Source: Burkholderiaceae bacterium (GTDB lineage Bacteria > Pseudomonadota > Gammaproteobacteria > Burkholderiales > Burkholderiaceae_C). Taken from it: 48,794 nucleotides of DNA. Under the pieces are notes generated by a model, which saw only the letters and a list, made by a program, of their open reading frames with translations, made no database searches and was not told the DNA's origin. The stretch covers positions 1-48,794 of the forward strand of contig JACSRS010000036.1 in NCBI GenBank assembly GCA_014879655.1, written 5' to 3'. A program made the translations under genes and the position numbers. Shown here in pieces: positions 34,884 to 44,795 of this stretch. Positions within the stretch are counted from its first letter, which is position 1; the number at the start of each line of letters is the position of its first letter.

Positions 34884-35393
34884 TCACGCCCGCTCTTCCT
34901 TCAGCTGCTTGAGCAGCTTGGACTTGATGCGGTTGCGCTTGAGCGGCGACAGGTATTCGACAAATACCTTGCCCAGCAGGTGGTCCATCTCGTGCTGGAT
35001 GCAGACGGCCAACATGCCGTCAGCGGCGATTTCGCGCGAAACGCCATCCAGATCCAGCGCGGTGATCCGCACCGACACGGCGCGCTCGACACCGTCGTAA
35101 ATGCCGGGCACCGACAGGCAGCCCTCTTCACCGCGCGTGCGCTCGTCGCTGGCCCAGACGATGGCCGGGTTGATCAGCACCAGCGGCTGGTCGCGGGTTT
35201 CGGACACGTCGATCACCACCACGCGCTGGTGCACGTCGACCTGGGTCGCTGCCAGGCCAATGCCCTGGGCGTCGTACATGGTTTCCAGCATGTCGGAAAC
35301 CAGCTGGCGCACGCTGGCGTCAACGGCCTGCACCGGCTTGGCAACGGTGTGCAGACGCGGGTCGGGGTAGCGGAGAATGGTGAGCTGGGCCAT
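34884..35393 (-). CDS. def: Peptide deformylase
   Basis: Iron/zinc hydrolase removing the N-formyl group from new proteins. The 169-residue protein has all three family motifs: [17 protein letters not shown] (metal Cys) and [10 protein letters not shown] (HExxH-type metal His pair). It starts [14 protein letters not shown], as usual for Def. It is first in def-fmt-azlC-azlD and divergent from the LysM gene; the 145-bp region between them is relatively AT-rich but holds no promoter I would commit to. Confidence 0.96.
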   Translation of the reverse strand: MAQLTILRYPDPRLHTVAKPVQAVDASVRQLVSDMLETMYDAQGIGLAATQVDVHQRVVVIDVSETRDQPLVLINPAIVWASDERTRGEEGCLSVPGIYDGVERAVSVRITALDLDGVSREIAADGMLAVCIQHEMDHLLGKVFVEYLSPLKRNRIKSKLLKQLKEERA

Positions 35394-35538
35394 GGTGATG
35401 CGTCCGGGAAGTCGGTATTTTCGCCACTTTTATCGTATCGCGCTGTAACGATGACCATTAAACATTGCCCTATCAAGGGCTTGAGCGCAGAATCGCCAGT
35501 GATTTGTCAAGACTTCAGCGCGGGGATTCGAGAACCAA

Positions 35539-36759
35539 ATGAAACACCTGTCCACCCTGACTGCCCACGCGGCCGTGCCCGTTCTGGCCTGGCTGGTGCT
35601 GGGCACTGCGACCACGGCGCAGGCACAAACCTATCCGGTGACCCAGGCCCAGCGCGAGACCGCGCAGCAAGTGGCCCAGGACGGCGTGCCGCTGAGCGAG
35701 CTGGCGGCCAACGCCCCGGACCAGTACTCGGTCAAGGCGGGCGACACCCTCTGGGCCATCTCCGGCATCTTCCTCAAGTCGCCCTGGCGCTGGCCGGAAC
35801 TGTGGGGCATGAACCTGCAGGACATTCGCAACCCGCATCTGATCTTTCCGGGGCAGGTTCTCTACCTGGAAAAACTTGATGGCCGCGCGCGCCTGAAAAC
35901 CCGGCGCGATGGCGGCAAGGAAGGCGAAGATGTCGTCATCGAATCGGTAAAGATCTCCCCGCGCACCCGCATCGAAAGCCTGCGCGACACCGCCGTTCCC
36001 ACGCTGAAAAGCCACCTGATCGAGCCCTTCCTGGCCGAGCCGCTGGTCGTTGGCGAACTGACGCTGAACCAGTCACCGCGCATCGTCGGCACCCAGGAAG
36101 ACCGCGTGCTGCTCAGCCGGGGCGACCGTGCCTACGCGCTCGGCGGTGAAGGCCAGCCGCTGCGCACCGGCGCGGGCCAGGCCCGCGACTTCCGCGTATT
36201 CCGCGAAGCACGTCCGATGATCGACCCGGTCAGCAAGGAAGTGCTGGGCTATGAAGCGCAGTATGTCGGCCAGGCGCAACTGGCGCGCGGCGAGTCCCTG
36301 CGCACCGACGTTGATGCCAACGGCAAGGGCGTCGCCACTCTGGTCCCCGCCACCATCGACATCATCAGCGTCAAGGAAGAGCTGCGGGTGGGCGACCGCC
36401 TGTTGCCCGAGCCGCCGCGCCAGCTGCGCAGCTACACACCACGCGCGCCAGTCGTCAACGTGGACGCCCGCATCATGTCGATTTACGGCAGCGCGGTTCG
36501 CTACGCCACCCAGAACCAGGTGGTCGCGATCAACAAGGGCAGCGCCAACGGGCTGGAGATCGGCGACGTGCTGGCCATCCTGAAGTCGGGCCAGGTGATC
36601 GTCGACAAGACCACCGATGCCCGTCCGGCCCTGCAGTTGCCCGATGAACGGGTCGGGTTGCTGATGGTGTTCCGCACCTTCGAGCGCGTGTCCTACGGCC
36701 TGATTCTCGAAGTTGAGGACGGCGTGCAGGTGGGCGACCGGCTGGTCAATCCCCGCTGA
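35539..36759 (+). CDS. LysM-domain peptidoglycan-binding protein
   Basis: A 406-residue exported protein: signal peptide (about 1-30, ending TAQAQ), one LysM domain (about 63-112, YSVKAGDTLWAISG to LIFPGQVLYL), then a long beta-rich region of unknown function. It matches the LysM proteins that precede dprA in many betaproteobacteria and are thought to bind murein. No catalytic domain is visible. The gene is followed 67 bp later by dprA on the same strand. Confidence 0.9.
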   Translation: MKHLSTLTAHAAVPVLAWLVLGTATTAQAQTYPVTQAQRETAQQVAQDGVPLSELAANAPDQYSVKAGDTLWAISGIFLKSPWRWPELWGMNLQDIRNPHLIFPGQVLYLEKLDGRARLKTRRDGGKEGEDVVIESVKISPRTRIESLRDTAVPTLKSHLIEPFLAEPLVVGELTLNQSPRIVGTQEDRVLLSRGDRAYALGGEGQPLRTGAGQARDFRVFREARPMIDPVSKEVLGYEAQYVGQAQLARGESLRTDVDANGKGVATLVPATIDIISVKEELRVGDRLLPEPPRQLRSYTPRAPVVNVDARIMSIYGSAVRYATQNQVVAINKGSANGLEIGDVLAILKSGQVIVDKTTDARPALQLPDERVGLLMVFRTFERVSYGLILEVEDGVQVGDRLVNPR

Positions 36760-36826
36760 ACAGGCATGGGCGCCGGCGCTCGGGGGTGATCCCGGTGGCC
36801 GGTCAACCGTCGCATGAAAGCGTTTC

Positions 36827-38029
36827 GTGCAGCATGACGAACTGGCCGCCTGGCTGCGGCTGATCCTGACCCCGGGCGTCGGCAACACGAGCGCGCGGCG
36901 CCTGCTGACCGCCTTCGGCCTGCCCCAGCGCGTTTTTCAGCAGACCGCCGCCGCACTGGAACGGGTGCTGACCCCGACACAGGTAGAGGCCATCCAGGCC
37001 GAACCGGCTGATCTGGCCGCACTGCTGGCGTCGACCTTGAAGTGGCTCAACGGCGGCGCGGCTGACGGCAACGGCATCGGGCGACGCATCGTCACGCCGG
37101 GCGACCGCTGTTACCCCGCGGGCCTGCTGGAGATGGAAGACCCGCCGCTGATGCTTTACCTGACGGGGCAGCTGGGAACGCCGGACACCGACGCCGCACT
37201 GGCAAGTCTGGCTCGCCGCAGCATCGCGATGGTGGGCAGCCGCAATCCGACGCCGCAGGGCGAGTCCACCGCCCGCCAGTTCGCCGCCGCACTCGCTGGA
37301 TCCGGGCTGACGGTGGTTTCGGGCCTGGCGCTGGGCATCGACGGTGCGGCCCACGAGGGCGCGCTGGCGGGTGCGGCCGATGCCACTGCGACGACCGGCA
37401 ACCCGTGGGCGACGGTTGCTGTGGTCGGCACCGGGCTTGACCGTGTCTACCCGGCGCGCCACCGAACGCTGGCCCACAGCATCGCGCAGCGCGGCCTGCT
37501 GATCAGCGAATACCCGCTCGGCACGCCGCCGCTGGCCGCCAATTTCCCCAAGCGCAACCGGCTGATCGCCAGCCTCAGCCAGGGCACGCTGGTGGTGGAG
37601 GCCGCGCTGAAATCCGGCTCGCTGATCACAGCCCGCCTGGCCAGCGAACAGGGCAAGGAGGTTTTCGCCATTCCTGGGTCGATCCATGCCGTGCAGTCGC
37701 GCGGCTGTCACGCATTGATCAAACAGGGGGCGAAGCTGGTGGAATCGGTGCAGGACGTGCTGGAAGAGCTGCAACTTCCCGATGCAACGACCAATTTCAA
37801 TCCTGATTCAGTAGCAAAAAATGACGATTTGACGCTGGAATACGCCGAAAATGACGAGAAAAACAGTCTGCTGACCGCCATGGGGTACGACCCGGTGGGG
37901 CTTGATGCGCTGCTGGCCCGCACCGGACTGGACACGGCCAGCCTGCAGGCGCAACTGCTGGAGCTGGAACTCGACGGTTTCGTGGCCCGCCTGCCGGGCG
38001 GCCTGTTTCAGCGCATGGCCTCGGCCTGA
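36827..38029 (+). CDS. dprA: DNA-processing protein DprA
   Basis: Binds incoming single-stranded DNA and loads RecA during natural transformation. The 400-residue protein has an N-terminal helix-hairpin-helix-like region (LILTPGVGNTSARRLL), the Rossmann-like DprA domain with MVGSRNPTPQG, SGLALGIDGAAHEGAL, EYPLGTPPLAANFPKRNRLIA and a C-terminal winged-helix domain from about 350. It starts at GTG (36827); no in-frame ATG fits. The linker between the two domains (about 322-347) is a copy of the dispersed repeat, read as DSVAKNDDLTLEYAEND. Confidence 0.95.
   Translation: MQHDELAAWLRLILTPGVGNTSARRLLTAFGLPQRVFQQTAAALERVLTPTQVEAIQAEPADLAALLASTLKWLNGGAADGNGIGRRIVTPGDRCYPAGLLEMEDPPLMLYLTGQLGTPDTDAALASLARRSIAMVGSRNPTPQGESTARQFAAALAGSGLTVVSGLALGIDGAAHEGALAGAADATATTGNPWATVAVVGTGLDRVYPARHRTLAHSIAQRGLLISEYPLGTPPLAANFPKRNRLIASLSQGTLVVEAALKSGSLITARLASEQGKEVFAIPGSIHAVQSRGCHALIKQGAKLVESVQDVLEELQLPDATTNFNPDSVAKNDDLTLEYAENDEKNSLLTAMGYDPVGLDALLARTGLDTASLQAQLLELELDGFVARLPGGLFQRMASA
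37791..37866 (-). repeat. Dispersed AT-rich element, copy 7 (inside dprA)
   Basis: Plus strand reads TAGC (37812-37815), 15 nt, GACGCTGG (37831-37838), flanked by A-rich sequence. It encodes the acidic interdomain linker of DprA without any stop. Confidence 0.82.
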
Positions 38030-38066
38030 GCCGGCAGCCGAGGCCCAGCCGGCCCCGACCGGGTCG

Positions 38067-40703
38067 TCAGCCGAGCAGGCGTTCGGGATTGGCATCGAGT
38101 TTGGCCAGCGCCTGCCGAGTGGCGCGCACGGTCAGCGTCTCGTCTTCGGCCGGCACCAGCAGGCCGGCCTGCAGGTACGCCGCCAGCCGGCCCGCCTGGA
38201 TCAGGTAGCTGGTGCCCGAGGGTGACGCGAACAGGTAGAGCTGGCCGCGGTCGCTGCGCCACACCAGCTGGACCTGCACCATCGCGGCGTTGTGATCCAG
38301 CATGAACCAGTGGCCGAGATCGAGCTCCTTGGCCCAGGCCACCATCGCCTGGCTGGGCGCCGAGCCACGGTTGGCCAACACTTCGAACGACGAAGTGTCG
38401 ACGCCGAGCATCAGCTCCAGCGTCTCGGGGTTGAGTTCGATATCTTTTACGTCGTCGTCGCTGATCGCCACTTCCAGTTGCTCCAGCCGGCGCGACATGT
38501 CGTCAAGCTCTTCCTGGGCGATCGGGGCGGTGCGGGACTGGAAGGCGTCGGCCAGGATGTCGCTGATGATCTTGATCTGCGCGTCCTGGGCGTCCTGCGC
38601 CAGCCCGAGCAGCGACATGCCCTTGCGCAGGCGCTGCAGGATCAGCGGCAGCTCCTGTATCACACGGGCCCGGTCTTCGCGGTTGGGCTTGGCGCTGGCG
38701 GCCCACAGCAACTCGGAAGCGGTGCGCTTGAGGGCCAGGGTTTCCGGATCCTGCGCGCCGTTGCGCAGGGCCGCCACGGCCAGAACCTCGGCCCATATCT
38801 TGAACAGGAATTCGCGGATTTCGTCCCGCACCCGCATCTTGTTGAGCATGCTGCGCATCTCGATGGTGTACTGGATTGCGAGGGTCTCCTTCTGCTCGAC
38901 CTGCTGGGCCACGCTGACCAGCCGCTTCGTACCCTCGGCCTGGGTCAGGAACTTCGACAGAAACTTCTCGAATTCCTCGAAAACCAGCTGGAACACGCGC
39001 CGGCCCGTCTCCGGGTACTGCTCGATGACCTGCACGACGCGCCGGATTTCGGCCTCCATCGGGCCGCCTTGCACGCCGCTGGCATCAAAGCCCATCACGC
39101 ACGAGCCCATGCGGTCGATCAGCTGGCGCGCCGGGTGCTGCAGCGTGCCAAAAAACTCCGGCTCGGCCAGCGCCACCCGCAATACCGGCATCTGCAGCCG
39201 CGCAAACCAGACCCGGATCGCCGCCGGAATGCGCTCCTCGGCCAGGATGGCCTGGAACATCAGCGCCACGATTTCGATGGTGGCCTTCTCGCTGGTGCTC
39301 GACGCCTTGCGCTTGAGCTCCGTGCTGCGTTGGCGCAGCTCGGTCGACAGGCGCTGCACGCTGGCGCCGTCGTAGACCATCGCGCCCGCGCCGGCAGCGG
39401 CGCCTTCGGCGACCGCCCCGCCCGCCGGCCCATAGAACTCCTGCAGGACGGTGGCGTCTTCCTGGTTCATCGCCTCCACCAGCGCCGGGGACGGCGCACC
39501 GCGCACGGTTTCTTCGAAGTCGGCGCCGCGATCGACCAGCAGCCGCTTGAGCTGGCCCAGAATGCCCTGCGCACGCTGGCGTGCCCGCGCCAGCGGCGTC
39601 GTGCTGGTCATCATGCGGGTTTCTTCGGCGGTGGCGCTGCGGGTGTGCGGATGTCCGCGCAGCATTGAGTCGCGGCCATGGCTGCCCGATGTGTCGTGGC
39701 CTCCGGTGTCAGCACGGGACCCACCGCCACGACTCCCACCCGCGCCACTTCGTGAAGCCGACGCGCCCGTCTGCGACGGCGCGCCGGTGCGAGACCACGA
39801 CCCGGTCGACATCGGCCCGCTTCGTCCGTCAGCGGCTGCGCCGCCCCAACTACTGCCGCCACCTGTACCGCCCTGGCCGGGGCCGGCTGCCCGTCCGCCA
39901 CCTGCGGAAAAAGCACCACTGCGGCCGGGCGCACCGCCACGGTCCCAGCCGCTGGTGTCCTGATGCGAAGACGGCCCGGCGCCCCCCGCCGCGCCCAGGC
40001 GCGACGGCAAGCTGCCAGGCCCGCCGGCTGTCGGCGGCCCGCCCTCGGCCGAACGCTTCAGGCCCTGCTTGCGGTCGATCACCGGCATCACGCCGTTGCG
40101 GACCAGAAATTCGTTTGCATGCTGGTAAGCCGCGAGCATGCGGTCGGTCACCACAGGTGTCAGGCTGTCTTGCACGGCCTGCCAGCTCGCGCGCGACATG
40201 CCTGCCTGCGTCCACTGGTCGACCAGTACCGCAGCAAAGGTGTCCGGCTTGAGCACTTCGCGATCCTGCCAGTCGACACCGCCATCGAGGTGCACGACGC
40301 GCACCCGCAGGTCGTTGAGCTCCCAGCTGACCTTGTCGGCAATGGCCAGCGTCAGGCGCGAGACCAGGATCTTGTTTTCGATTTCTTCGTCGCCGATCAG
40401 CGAGAGCATGTTGCTCGACGGATCGGCCTTGCGGCTCGCCGAGATCGACGGTATCACCAGCGCCTTGCTCCAGGCCTTGCGAACGTCCAGAACCCAGCTG
40501 TCGCGTAGCCGCTGGAACGCGAGAAAGGTGTCGCGATGCTGCTGCTGTTCGCGCACATTGCCCGGCTGTTCGGCCAGGGCGCTCAGGCGCCCTTGCGCGG
40601 TGGCTGCCAGATCCAGCACCACCGCATCGACTTCCGCAACGAAACGCTCACGCGTCGCGCGGGCCAGCGACTGAGCGGAAGCGGTGGGGCGGCCGTTGCT
40701 CAT
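38067..40703 (-). CDS. DUF1631 family protein
   Basis: An 878-residue cytosolic protein. Both ends are helical and match DUF1631 as I recall it (N-terminal DKVSWELNDLRVRVVHLDGG; C-terminal WFMLDHNAAMVQVQLVWRSDRGQLYLFAS). Residues about 217-345 are a low-complexity Gly/Ser/Ala/Arg stretch, likely disordered, splitting the protein in two. The C-terminal piece resembles the PilZ-adjacent module reported in some DUF1631 proteins, but I cannot confirm a PilZ motif. Function is unknown. It is convergent with dprA and lies 19 bp upstream (in reading direction after) secF. Confidence 0.85.
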   Translation of the reverse strand: MSNGRPTASAQSLARATRERFVAEVDAVVLDLAATAQGRLSALAEQPGNVREQQQHRDTFLAFQRLRDSWVLDVRKAWSKALVIPSISASRKADPSSNMLSLIGDEEIENKILVSRLTLAIADKVSWELNDLRVRVVHLDGGVDWQDREVLKPDTFAAVLVDQWTQAGMSRASWQAVQDSLTPVVTDRMLAAYQHANEFLVRNGVMPVIDRKQGLKRSAEGGPPTAGGPGSLPSRLGAAGGAGPSSHQDTSGWDRGGAPGRSGAFSAGGGRAAGPGQGGTGGGSSWGGAAADGRSGPMSTGSWSRTGAPSQTGASASRSGAGGSRGGGSRADTGGHDTSGSHGRDSMLRGHPHTRSATAEETRMMTSTTPLARARQRAQGILGQLKRLLVDRGADFEETVRGAPSPALVEAMNQEDATVLQEFYGPAGGAVAEGAAAGAGAMVYDGASVQRLSTELRQRSTELKRKASSTSEKATIEIVALMFQAILAEERIPAAIRVWFARLQMPVLRVALAEPEFFGTLQHPARQLIDRMGSCVMGFDASGVQGGPMEAEIRRVVQVIEQYPETGRRVFQLVFEEFEKFLSKFLTQAEGTKRLVSVAQQVEQKETLAIQYTIEMRSMLNKMRVRDEIREFLFKIWAEVLAVAALRNGAQDPETLALKRTASELLWAASAKPNREDRARVIQELPLILQRLRKGMSLLGLAQDAQDAQIKIISDILADAFQSRTAPIAQEELDDMSRRLEQLEVAISDDDVKDIELNPETLELMLGVDTSSFEVLANRGSAPSQAMVAWAKELDLGHWFMLDHNAAMVQVQLVWRSDRGQLYLFASPSGTSYLIQAGRLAAYLQAGLLVPAEDETLTVRATRQALAKLDANPERLLG

Positions 40704-40722
40704 GGGTCGAGCCGGTCACCCC

Positions 40723-41676
40723 TCAAACGGTGGCGCCTGCATTGGGGTCATTGGGGTCTTCGTCTTTGCGGACCGGATTCTTGACCATGTCTTCGCGCTT
40801 GATGCCCAGCCACATCGCAATGGCGGCAGCCACGAAAACCGACGAATAGATGCCGAACAGAATGCCGATGGTCAGGGCCATCGCAAAATAATGCAGCGTT
40901 TCGCCCCCAAACAGCAACATGGAAAGCACCATGATTTGTGTCGAACCGTGAGTGATGATGGTGCGGCTGATCGTCGACGTGATGGCGTTGTCGATGATCT
41001 CGACGGTGTTCATCTTGCGAAAACGCCGGAAGTTCTCGCGAATCCGGTCAAAGATCACCACCGATTCGTTCACCGAGTAGCCCAGCACCGCGAGCACCGC
41101 CGCTAGCACCGCCAGCGAGAACTCCCACTGGAAGAAGGCGAAGAAACCCAGAATGATGATCACGTCGTGCAGGTTGGCGATGATGGCCGCCACCGCGAAC
41201 TTCCACTCGAAGCGCACCGCCAGATAGATCATGATGCCGGCGACCACCATGCCCAGTGCCTTCAGGCCGTCGGTGGCCAGTTCGTCGCCGACCTGCGGCC
41301 CGACGAACTCGGTGCGCCGCAGGCTCACGCCGGCGTCATCGGATTTCAGCGCTGCCAGCACCTTTTCGCTTTGTTGCGCCGAACTCACACCCTTTTGCAC
41401 CGGCAGGCGGATGATGACATCGCGCGCCGTGCCGAAGTTCTGCACCTGCACGTCGGCATAACCCAGTTTGGCCACCGCATCGCGCACCCTGTTCAGGTCG
41501 GCCGGCTGCGAATAGCTGACCTCCATCACGGTGCCGCCGGTGAACTCCACCGACAGGTGCAAGCCGCGCGAAAACAGGAAGAACACCGCAGCCAGAAAGG
41601 TCACGAGGGAAACCACGTTGAAGATCAACGCGTGCCGCATGAACGGGATGTCCTTGCGGATCTTGAAAAATTCCAT
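40723..41676 (-). CDS. secF: Protein translocase subunit SecF
   Basis: A 317-residue inner-membrane protein with six predicted helices. It has VEFTGGTVMEV in the periplasmic domain and the helix 4-5 motif GYSVNESVVIFDRIRENFR, characteristic of SecF. With SecD and YajC it uses the proton gradient to help pull proteins through SecYEG. It follows secD by 11 bp. Confidence 0.96.
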   Translation of the reverse strand: MEFFKIRKDIPFMRHALIFNVVSLVTFLAAVFFLFSRGLHLSVEFTGGTVMEVSYSQPADLNRVRDAVAKLGYADVQVQNFGTARDVIIRLPVQKGVSSAQQSEKVLAALKSDDAGVSLRRTEFVGPQVGDELATDGLKALGMVVAGIMIYLAVRFEWKFAVAAIIANLHDVIIILGFFAFFQWEFSLAVLAAVLAVLGYSVNESVVIFDRIRENFRRFRKMNTVEIIDNAITSTISRTIITHGSTQIMVLSMLLFGGETLHYFAMALTIGILFGIYSSVFVAAAIAMWLGIKREDMVKNPVRKDEDPNDPNAGATV

Positions 41677-41687
41677 GCCGATCTCCC

Positions 41688-43580
41688 TCAGCCGCCGTTA
41701 GCGTCCGGCCGGACTGTCACATCGGTACCCTTCGGGCGCCAGATGGTGCCGATGGATACTGCCTTGAGTTTCTTTTGCCGACCATACCAGAGGTTGACCA
41801 GCCCGCGCGAGAAAAAGACTGCCGAGAACATCGACGTCAGAATGCCGATGCAGTGCACCACGGCAAACCCGCGAACCGGACCCGAGCCGAAGGCCAGCAG
41901 CGCCAGGCCGGCGATCAGCGTCGTGATGTTGGAGTCGAAGATGGTCGACCAGGCGCGGTCGTAACCCGCGTTGATGGCTGCCTGCGGCGAAGCGCCGTTG
42001 CGCAACTCCTCGCGCACCCGCTCATTGATCAGCACGTTCGAGTCGATCGCCATGCCCAGTGCCAGCGCCATTGCCGCCATGCCCGGCAGCGTGAGCGTGG
42101 CCTGCAACATGGACAGCACCGCCACCAGCAGCAGCAGATTGACCGCCAGCGCCAGGCCGGAAAACAGCCCGAACAGCATGTAGTACACCGCCATGAAGGC
42201 AACGATGACCAGGAAGCCCCAGGTGACGCTGTTGAAGCCTTTGGCAATGTTCTCGGCGCCCAGGCTGGGGCCGATGGTGCGCTCTTCGATGATTTCCATC
42301 GGCGCGGCCAGCGATCCGGCGCGCAGCAGCAGCGCCAGGTCGTTGGCCTCCACCACCGTCATCGCGCCCGAAATCTGGAAGCGGTTGCCCAGCTCCCCCT
42401 GGATCACCGGCGCGGTCAGCACCTCGCCCTTGCCTTTTTCGAACAGCACGATGGCCATGCGCTTCTTCATGTTCTCGCGGCTGGTGTCGCGCATGATGCG
42501 GCCACCCTTGGCGTCCACGGTCAGGTCGACCTTGGGCTGCTGGCTCTGCGAATCGAAGCCCGGTTGCGCATCCGTCAGGCTGTCTCCGGTGATGATGACC
42601 TGCTTCTTCACGATCACCACGCGCCCATCGCGCTGCAGGAAGCGCTCGGAGCCAAACGGCACCGGACCGCGGCCGGTTTCGGCGTCGCGCCCTTCGGCCG
42701 ATTCGTCGACCAGCCGCATCTCCAGGGTGGCGGTGCGGCCCAGAATGTCCTTGGCCTTGGCCGTATCCTGCACGCCTGGCAGTTGCACCACGATTCGGTC
42801 CAGCCCCTGCTGCTGGATCACCGGCTCGGCCACGCCCAGTTCGTTGATCCGGTTGTGCAAGGTGGTGATGTTCTGCTTGAGCGCCTGCTCCTGCACTTTG
42901 CGGGCGGCTTCCGGACGGATCGAGGCGGTGAGTTTCAGATCGGCACCGTCGGTTCCCTCGCTCGCCTGCAGGTCGGGAAACTGGTCCTGGATCAGGTTTT
43001 TGGCGGCGGTCAGCGTGGCCGGATCGCGAAAGCGGATGTCGATAGTCTGGCCGCTGCGGCTGATGCCGCTGTGGCGAATGTTCTTCTCGCGCATCAGGCT
43101 GCGCAGGTCACCAGTCAGCGATTCGGTTTTCTGGTCGAGTGCCGCCTTCATGTCGACCTGCAGCATGAAGTGCACGCCGCCGCGCAGGTCCAGCCCCAGG
43201 TACATCGGCGACGCATGCAGCGCGGACAGCCAGGCCGGCGAGCGGGAAACCAGGTTCAGCGCGACCACATACGATGGGTCGGCCGGGTCGGGGTTCAGCC
43301 CTTTTTGCAGCGCATCCTTGGCCTTGAGCTGGTTGTCGGTGCTGTCGAAGCGCGCCTTGACCGAATTGCCGTCAAAGGTGACGACGTCGGGCGAGAGGCC
43401 GGCAGCCGTGAGTACCTGTTCGATGCGTACCTGGGTGGCAGCATCGACCCGGACCATGGGTTTGCCAGCCGAAACCTGCACCGCCGGTGCTTCGCCGAAG
43501 AAATTGGGCAGCGTGTAGATCGCCCCCACAAACAACGCGATCACGATGATCGCGTACTTCCAGACCGGGTAACGGTTCAT
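41688..43580 (-). CDS. secD: Protein translocase subunit SecD
   Basis: A 630-residue inner-membrane protein with an N-terminal helix, a large periplasmic P1 domain (about 30-440) and five C-terminal helices. Motifs include PMYLGLDLRGGVHFML, RTATLEMRLVDE and GMAIDSNVLINERVREEL. It is preceded by yajC and followed by secF in the usual yajC-secD-secF order. Confidence 0.96.
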   Translation of the reverse strand: MNRYPVWKYAIIVIALFVGAIYTLPNFFGEAPAVQVSAGKPMVRVDAATQVRIEQVLTAAGLSPDVVTFDGNSVKARFDSTDNQLKAKDALQKGLNPDPADPSYVVALNLVSRSPAWLSALHASPMYLGLDLRGGVHFMLQVDMKAALDQKTESLTGDLRSLMREKNIRHSGISRSGQTIDIRFRDPATLTAAKNLIQDQFPDLQASEGTDGADLKLTASIRPEAARKVQEQALKQNITTLHNRINELGVAEPVIQQQGLDRIVVQLPGVQDTAKAKDILGRTATLEMRLVDESAEGRDAETGRGPVPFGSERFLQRDGRVVIVKKQVIITGDSLTDAQPGFDSQSQQPKVDLTVDAKGGRIMRDTSRENMKKRMAIVLFEKGKGEVLTAPVIQGELGNRFQISGAMTVVEANDLALLLRAGSLAAPMEIIEERTIGPSLGAENIAKGFNSVTWGFLVIVAFMAVYYMLFGLFSGLALAVNLLLLVAVLSMLQATLTLPGMAAMALALGMAIDSNVLINERVREELRNGASPQAAINAGYDRAWSTIFDSNITTLIAGLALLAFGSGPVRGFAVVHCIGILTSMFSAVFFSRGLVNLWYGRQKKLKAVSIGTIWRPKGTDVTVRPDANGG

Positions 43581-43645
43581 GATCGCTGTTTTCGCTGGCT
43601 GACTGACAAAATCCAGGGCGCCGGACGGTTTCGTCCGGCCCGTGT

Positions 43646-43969
43646 TTACTTGACGGTGCCTTTGGGCAGCACCTGAACAACCGCGCTGCGCTGCATCTGC
43701 ACCTCGACGCCGCTGGAGACTTCAACACTGATGTAACCCTCGCTCAGACGGGTCACCTTGCCCAGCATGCCGCCGGCGGTCACCACCTCATCGCCCTTGG
43801 CCAGCGCCTCGATCATGGCGCGATGTTCCTTCTGCTTCTTCATCTGCGGGCGGATCATCACGAAATACAGCACCACGAACATCAGCACCAGCGGCAGCAT
43901 GCTCATCAGCGACGACTGCATGTCGCCACCGGCAGCGGCGGTCTGGGCATAGGCGGTAGAAATCAACAT
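43646..43969 (-). CDS. yajC: Preprotein translocase subunit YajC
   Basis: A 107-residue protein with a single transmembrane helix (about 22-40, MSMLPLVLMFVVLYFVMIRPQ) and the small cytosolic domain RPQMKKQKEHRAMIEALAKGDEV. It joins SecDF in the translocase accessory complex. I placed the start at ATG 43969 with GGAG nearby; a longer frame upstream overlaps the nitrile hydratase gene and is a shadow. tgt and queA, which often precede yajC, are absent here; nitrile hydratase genes lie there instead. Confidence 0.95.
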   Translation of the reverse strand: MLISTAYAQTAAAGGDMQSSLMSMLPLVLMFVVLYFVMIRPQMKKQKEHRAMIEALAKGDEVVTAGGMLGKVTRLSEGYISVEVSSGVEVQMQRSAVVQVLPKGTVK

Positions 43970-44017
43970 GGCTTCACTCCACGAAAAATCGGTCAGGGAA
44001 CAGGATGCACGAACAGG

Positions 44018-44042
44018 AGGTAACCTGCCCGGCAGGCAACCT
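44018..44042. promoter_or_regulatory. Imperfect palindrome between yajC and nitrile hydratase
   Basis: AGGTAACCTGCC-C-GGCAGGCAACCT has 12-bp arms matching at 10 positions. It lies in the 159-bp divergent region and just upstream of a -10-like TATCAT (44060-44065) for the hydratase genes. It may be an operator controlling them. Confidence 0.4.
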
Positions 44043-44128
44043 GTCATTGTAAGCGGCGCTATCATGCCCCTGCGCTGCAACCGGAACGCCTGCCCGCGCC
44101 AGGCCCGCCACAGACAAGGACCGACACC

Positions 44129-44791
44129 TTGAGCGAAGCACCGAAACCGCCACCTGCCGCCGCCGGCCACTCTCATGACCACGGCCATGACCACGGACCC
44201 GGCAGCACGCTGGGCGAAATGGACGTTCGCGTTCGTGCGCTCGAAACCCTGCTTACGAAAAAGGGCTATGTCGACCCGGCCGCGCTCGACCGCATCATCG
44301 AAACCTATGAAACGAAAATCGGCCCGCACAACGGCGCCCGGGTGGTGGCCCGTGCCTGGGTGGACCCCGAATTCAGGCGCTGGCTGCTGCACGACGCAAC
44401 GGCCGCGATTGCATCGATGGGTTTCATCGGCCGCCAGGGTGAGCACATGGTGGCGGTGGAAAACACGCCCGCTGTGCACAACATGGTGGTGTGTACGCTG
44501 TGCAGCTGCTACCCGTGGCCGGTATTGGGCCTGCCGCCGGTCTGGTACAAGAGTGCGCCGTACCGCTCCCGCGCCGTGATCGACCCGCGCGGGGTTCTGG
44601 CCGAATTCGGCGTCACGCTGCCGCCGGACACGACGATCCGGGTCTGGGACTCCACCGCCGAAGTGCGCTATCTGGTGCTGCCCGCGCGTCCGGCCGGCAC
44701 CGAGGCGATGGACGAAGCCCAACTGGCCGCACTGGTCACGCGCGACTCGATGATCGGCACCGGCCGGCCCCTTTCCGCCGCAGGACACTGA
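44129..44791 (+). CDS. Nitrile hydratase alpha subunit, cobalt type
   Basis: Hydrates nitriles to amides. The 220-residue alpha subunit carries the metal-binding claw VCTLCSC (Cys122, Cys125, Ser126, Cys127); Thr after the first Cys is characteristic of cobalt rather than iron enzymes. Two of the cysteines are oxidised in mature enzymes. The N-terminus is His-rich ([10 protein letters not shown]), possibly aiding metal capture. I start at TTG 44129, with AAGGA 8 nt upstream; the first ATG would remove the His-rich region. The beta subunit follows by 4 bp. No amidase lies in the window. Confidence 0.93.
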   Translation: MSEAPKPPPAAAGHSHDHGHDHGPGSTLGEMDVRVRALETLLTKKGYVDPAALDRIIETYETKIGPHNGARVVARAWVDPEFRRWLLHDATAAIASMGFIGRQGEHMVAVENTPAVHNMVVCTLCSCYPWPVLGLPPVWYKSAPYRSRAVIDPRGVLAEFGVTLPPDTTIRVWDSTAEVRYLVLPARPAGTEAMDEAQLAALVTRDSMIGTGRPLSAAGH

Positions 44792-44795
44792 CGCG

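Noticed and set aside
35394-35538. AT-rich region between def and the LysM gene as another copy of the dispersed repeat.
   Set aside because: Neither CCAGCGTC nor GCTA at the required 15-nt distance is present.
39610-40050. Repetitive GC-rich sequence considered as a tandem repeat or CRISPR-like array.
   Set aside because: No regular repeat unit or spacer is visible; it is the low-complexity coding stretch of the DUF1631 protein.
41775-43676. A 633-codon open frame on the plus strand opposite secD.
   Set aside because: It is His/Gln/Arg-rich with no recognisable domain and is exactly antisense to a conserved gene; long antisense frames are expected in high-GC DNA.
44129-44200. His-rich leader of the nitrile hydratase alpha subunit as a novel feature.
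   Set aside because: Similar His-rich leaders occur in other cobalt-type alpha subunits as I recall, so it is noted in the annotation only.
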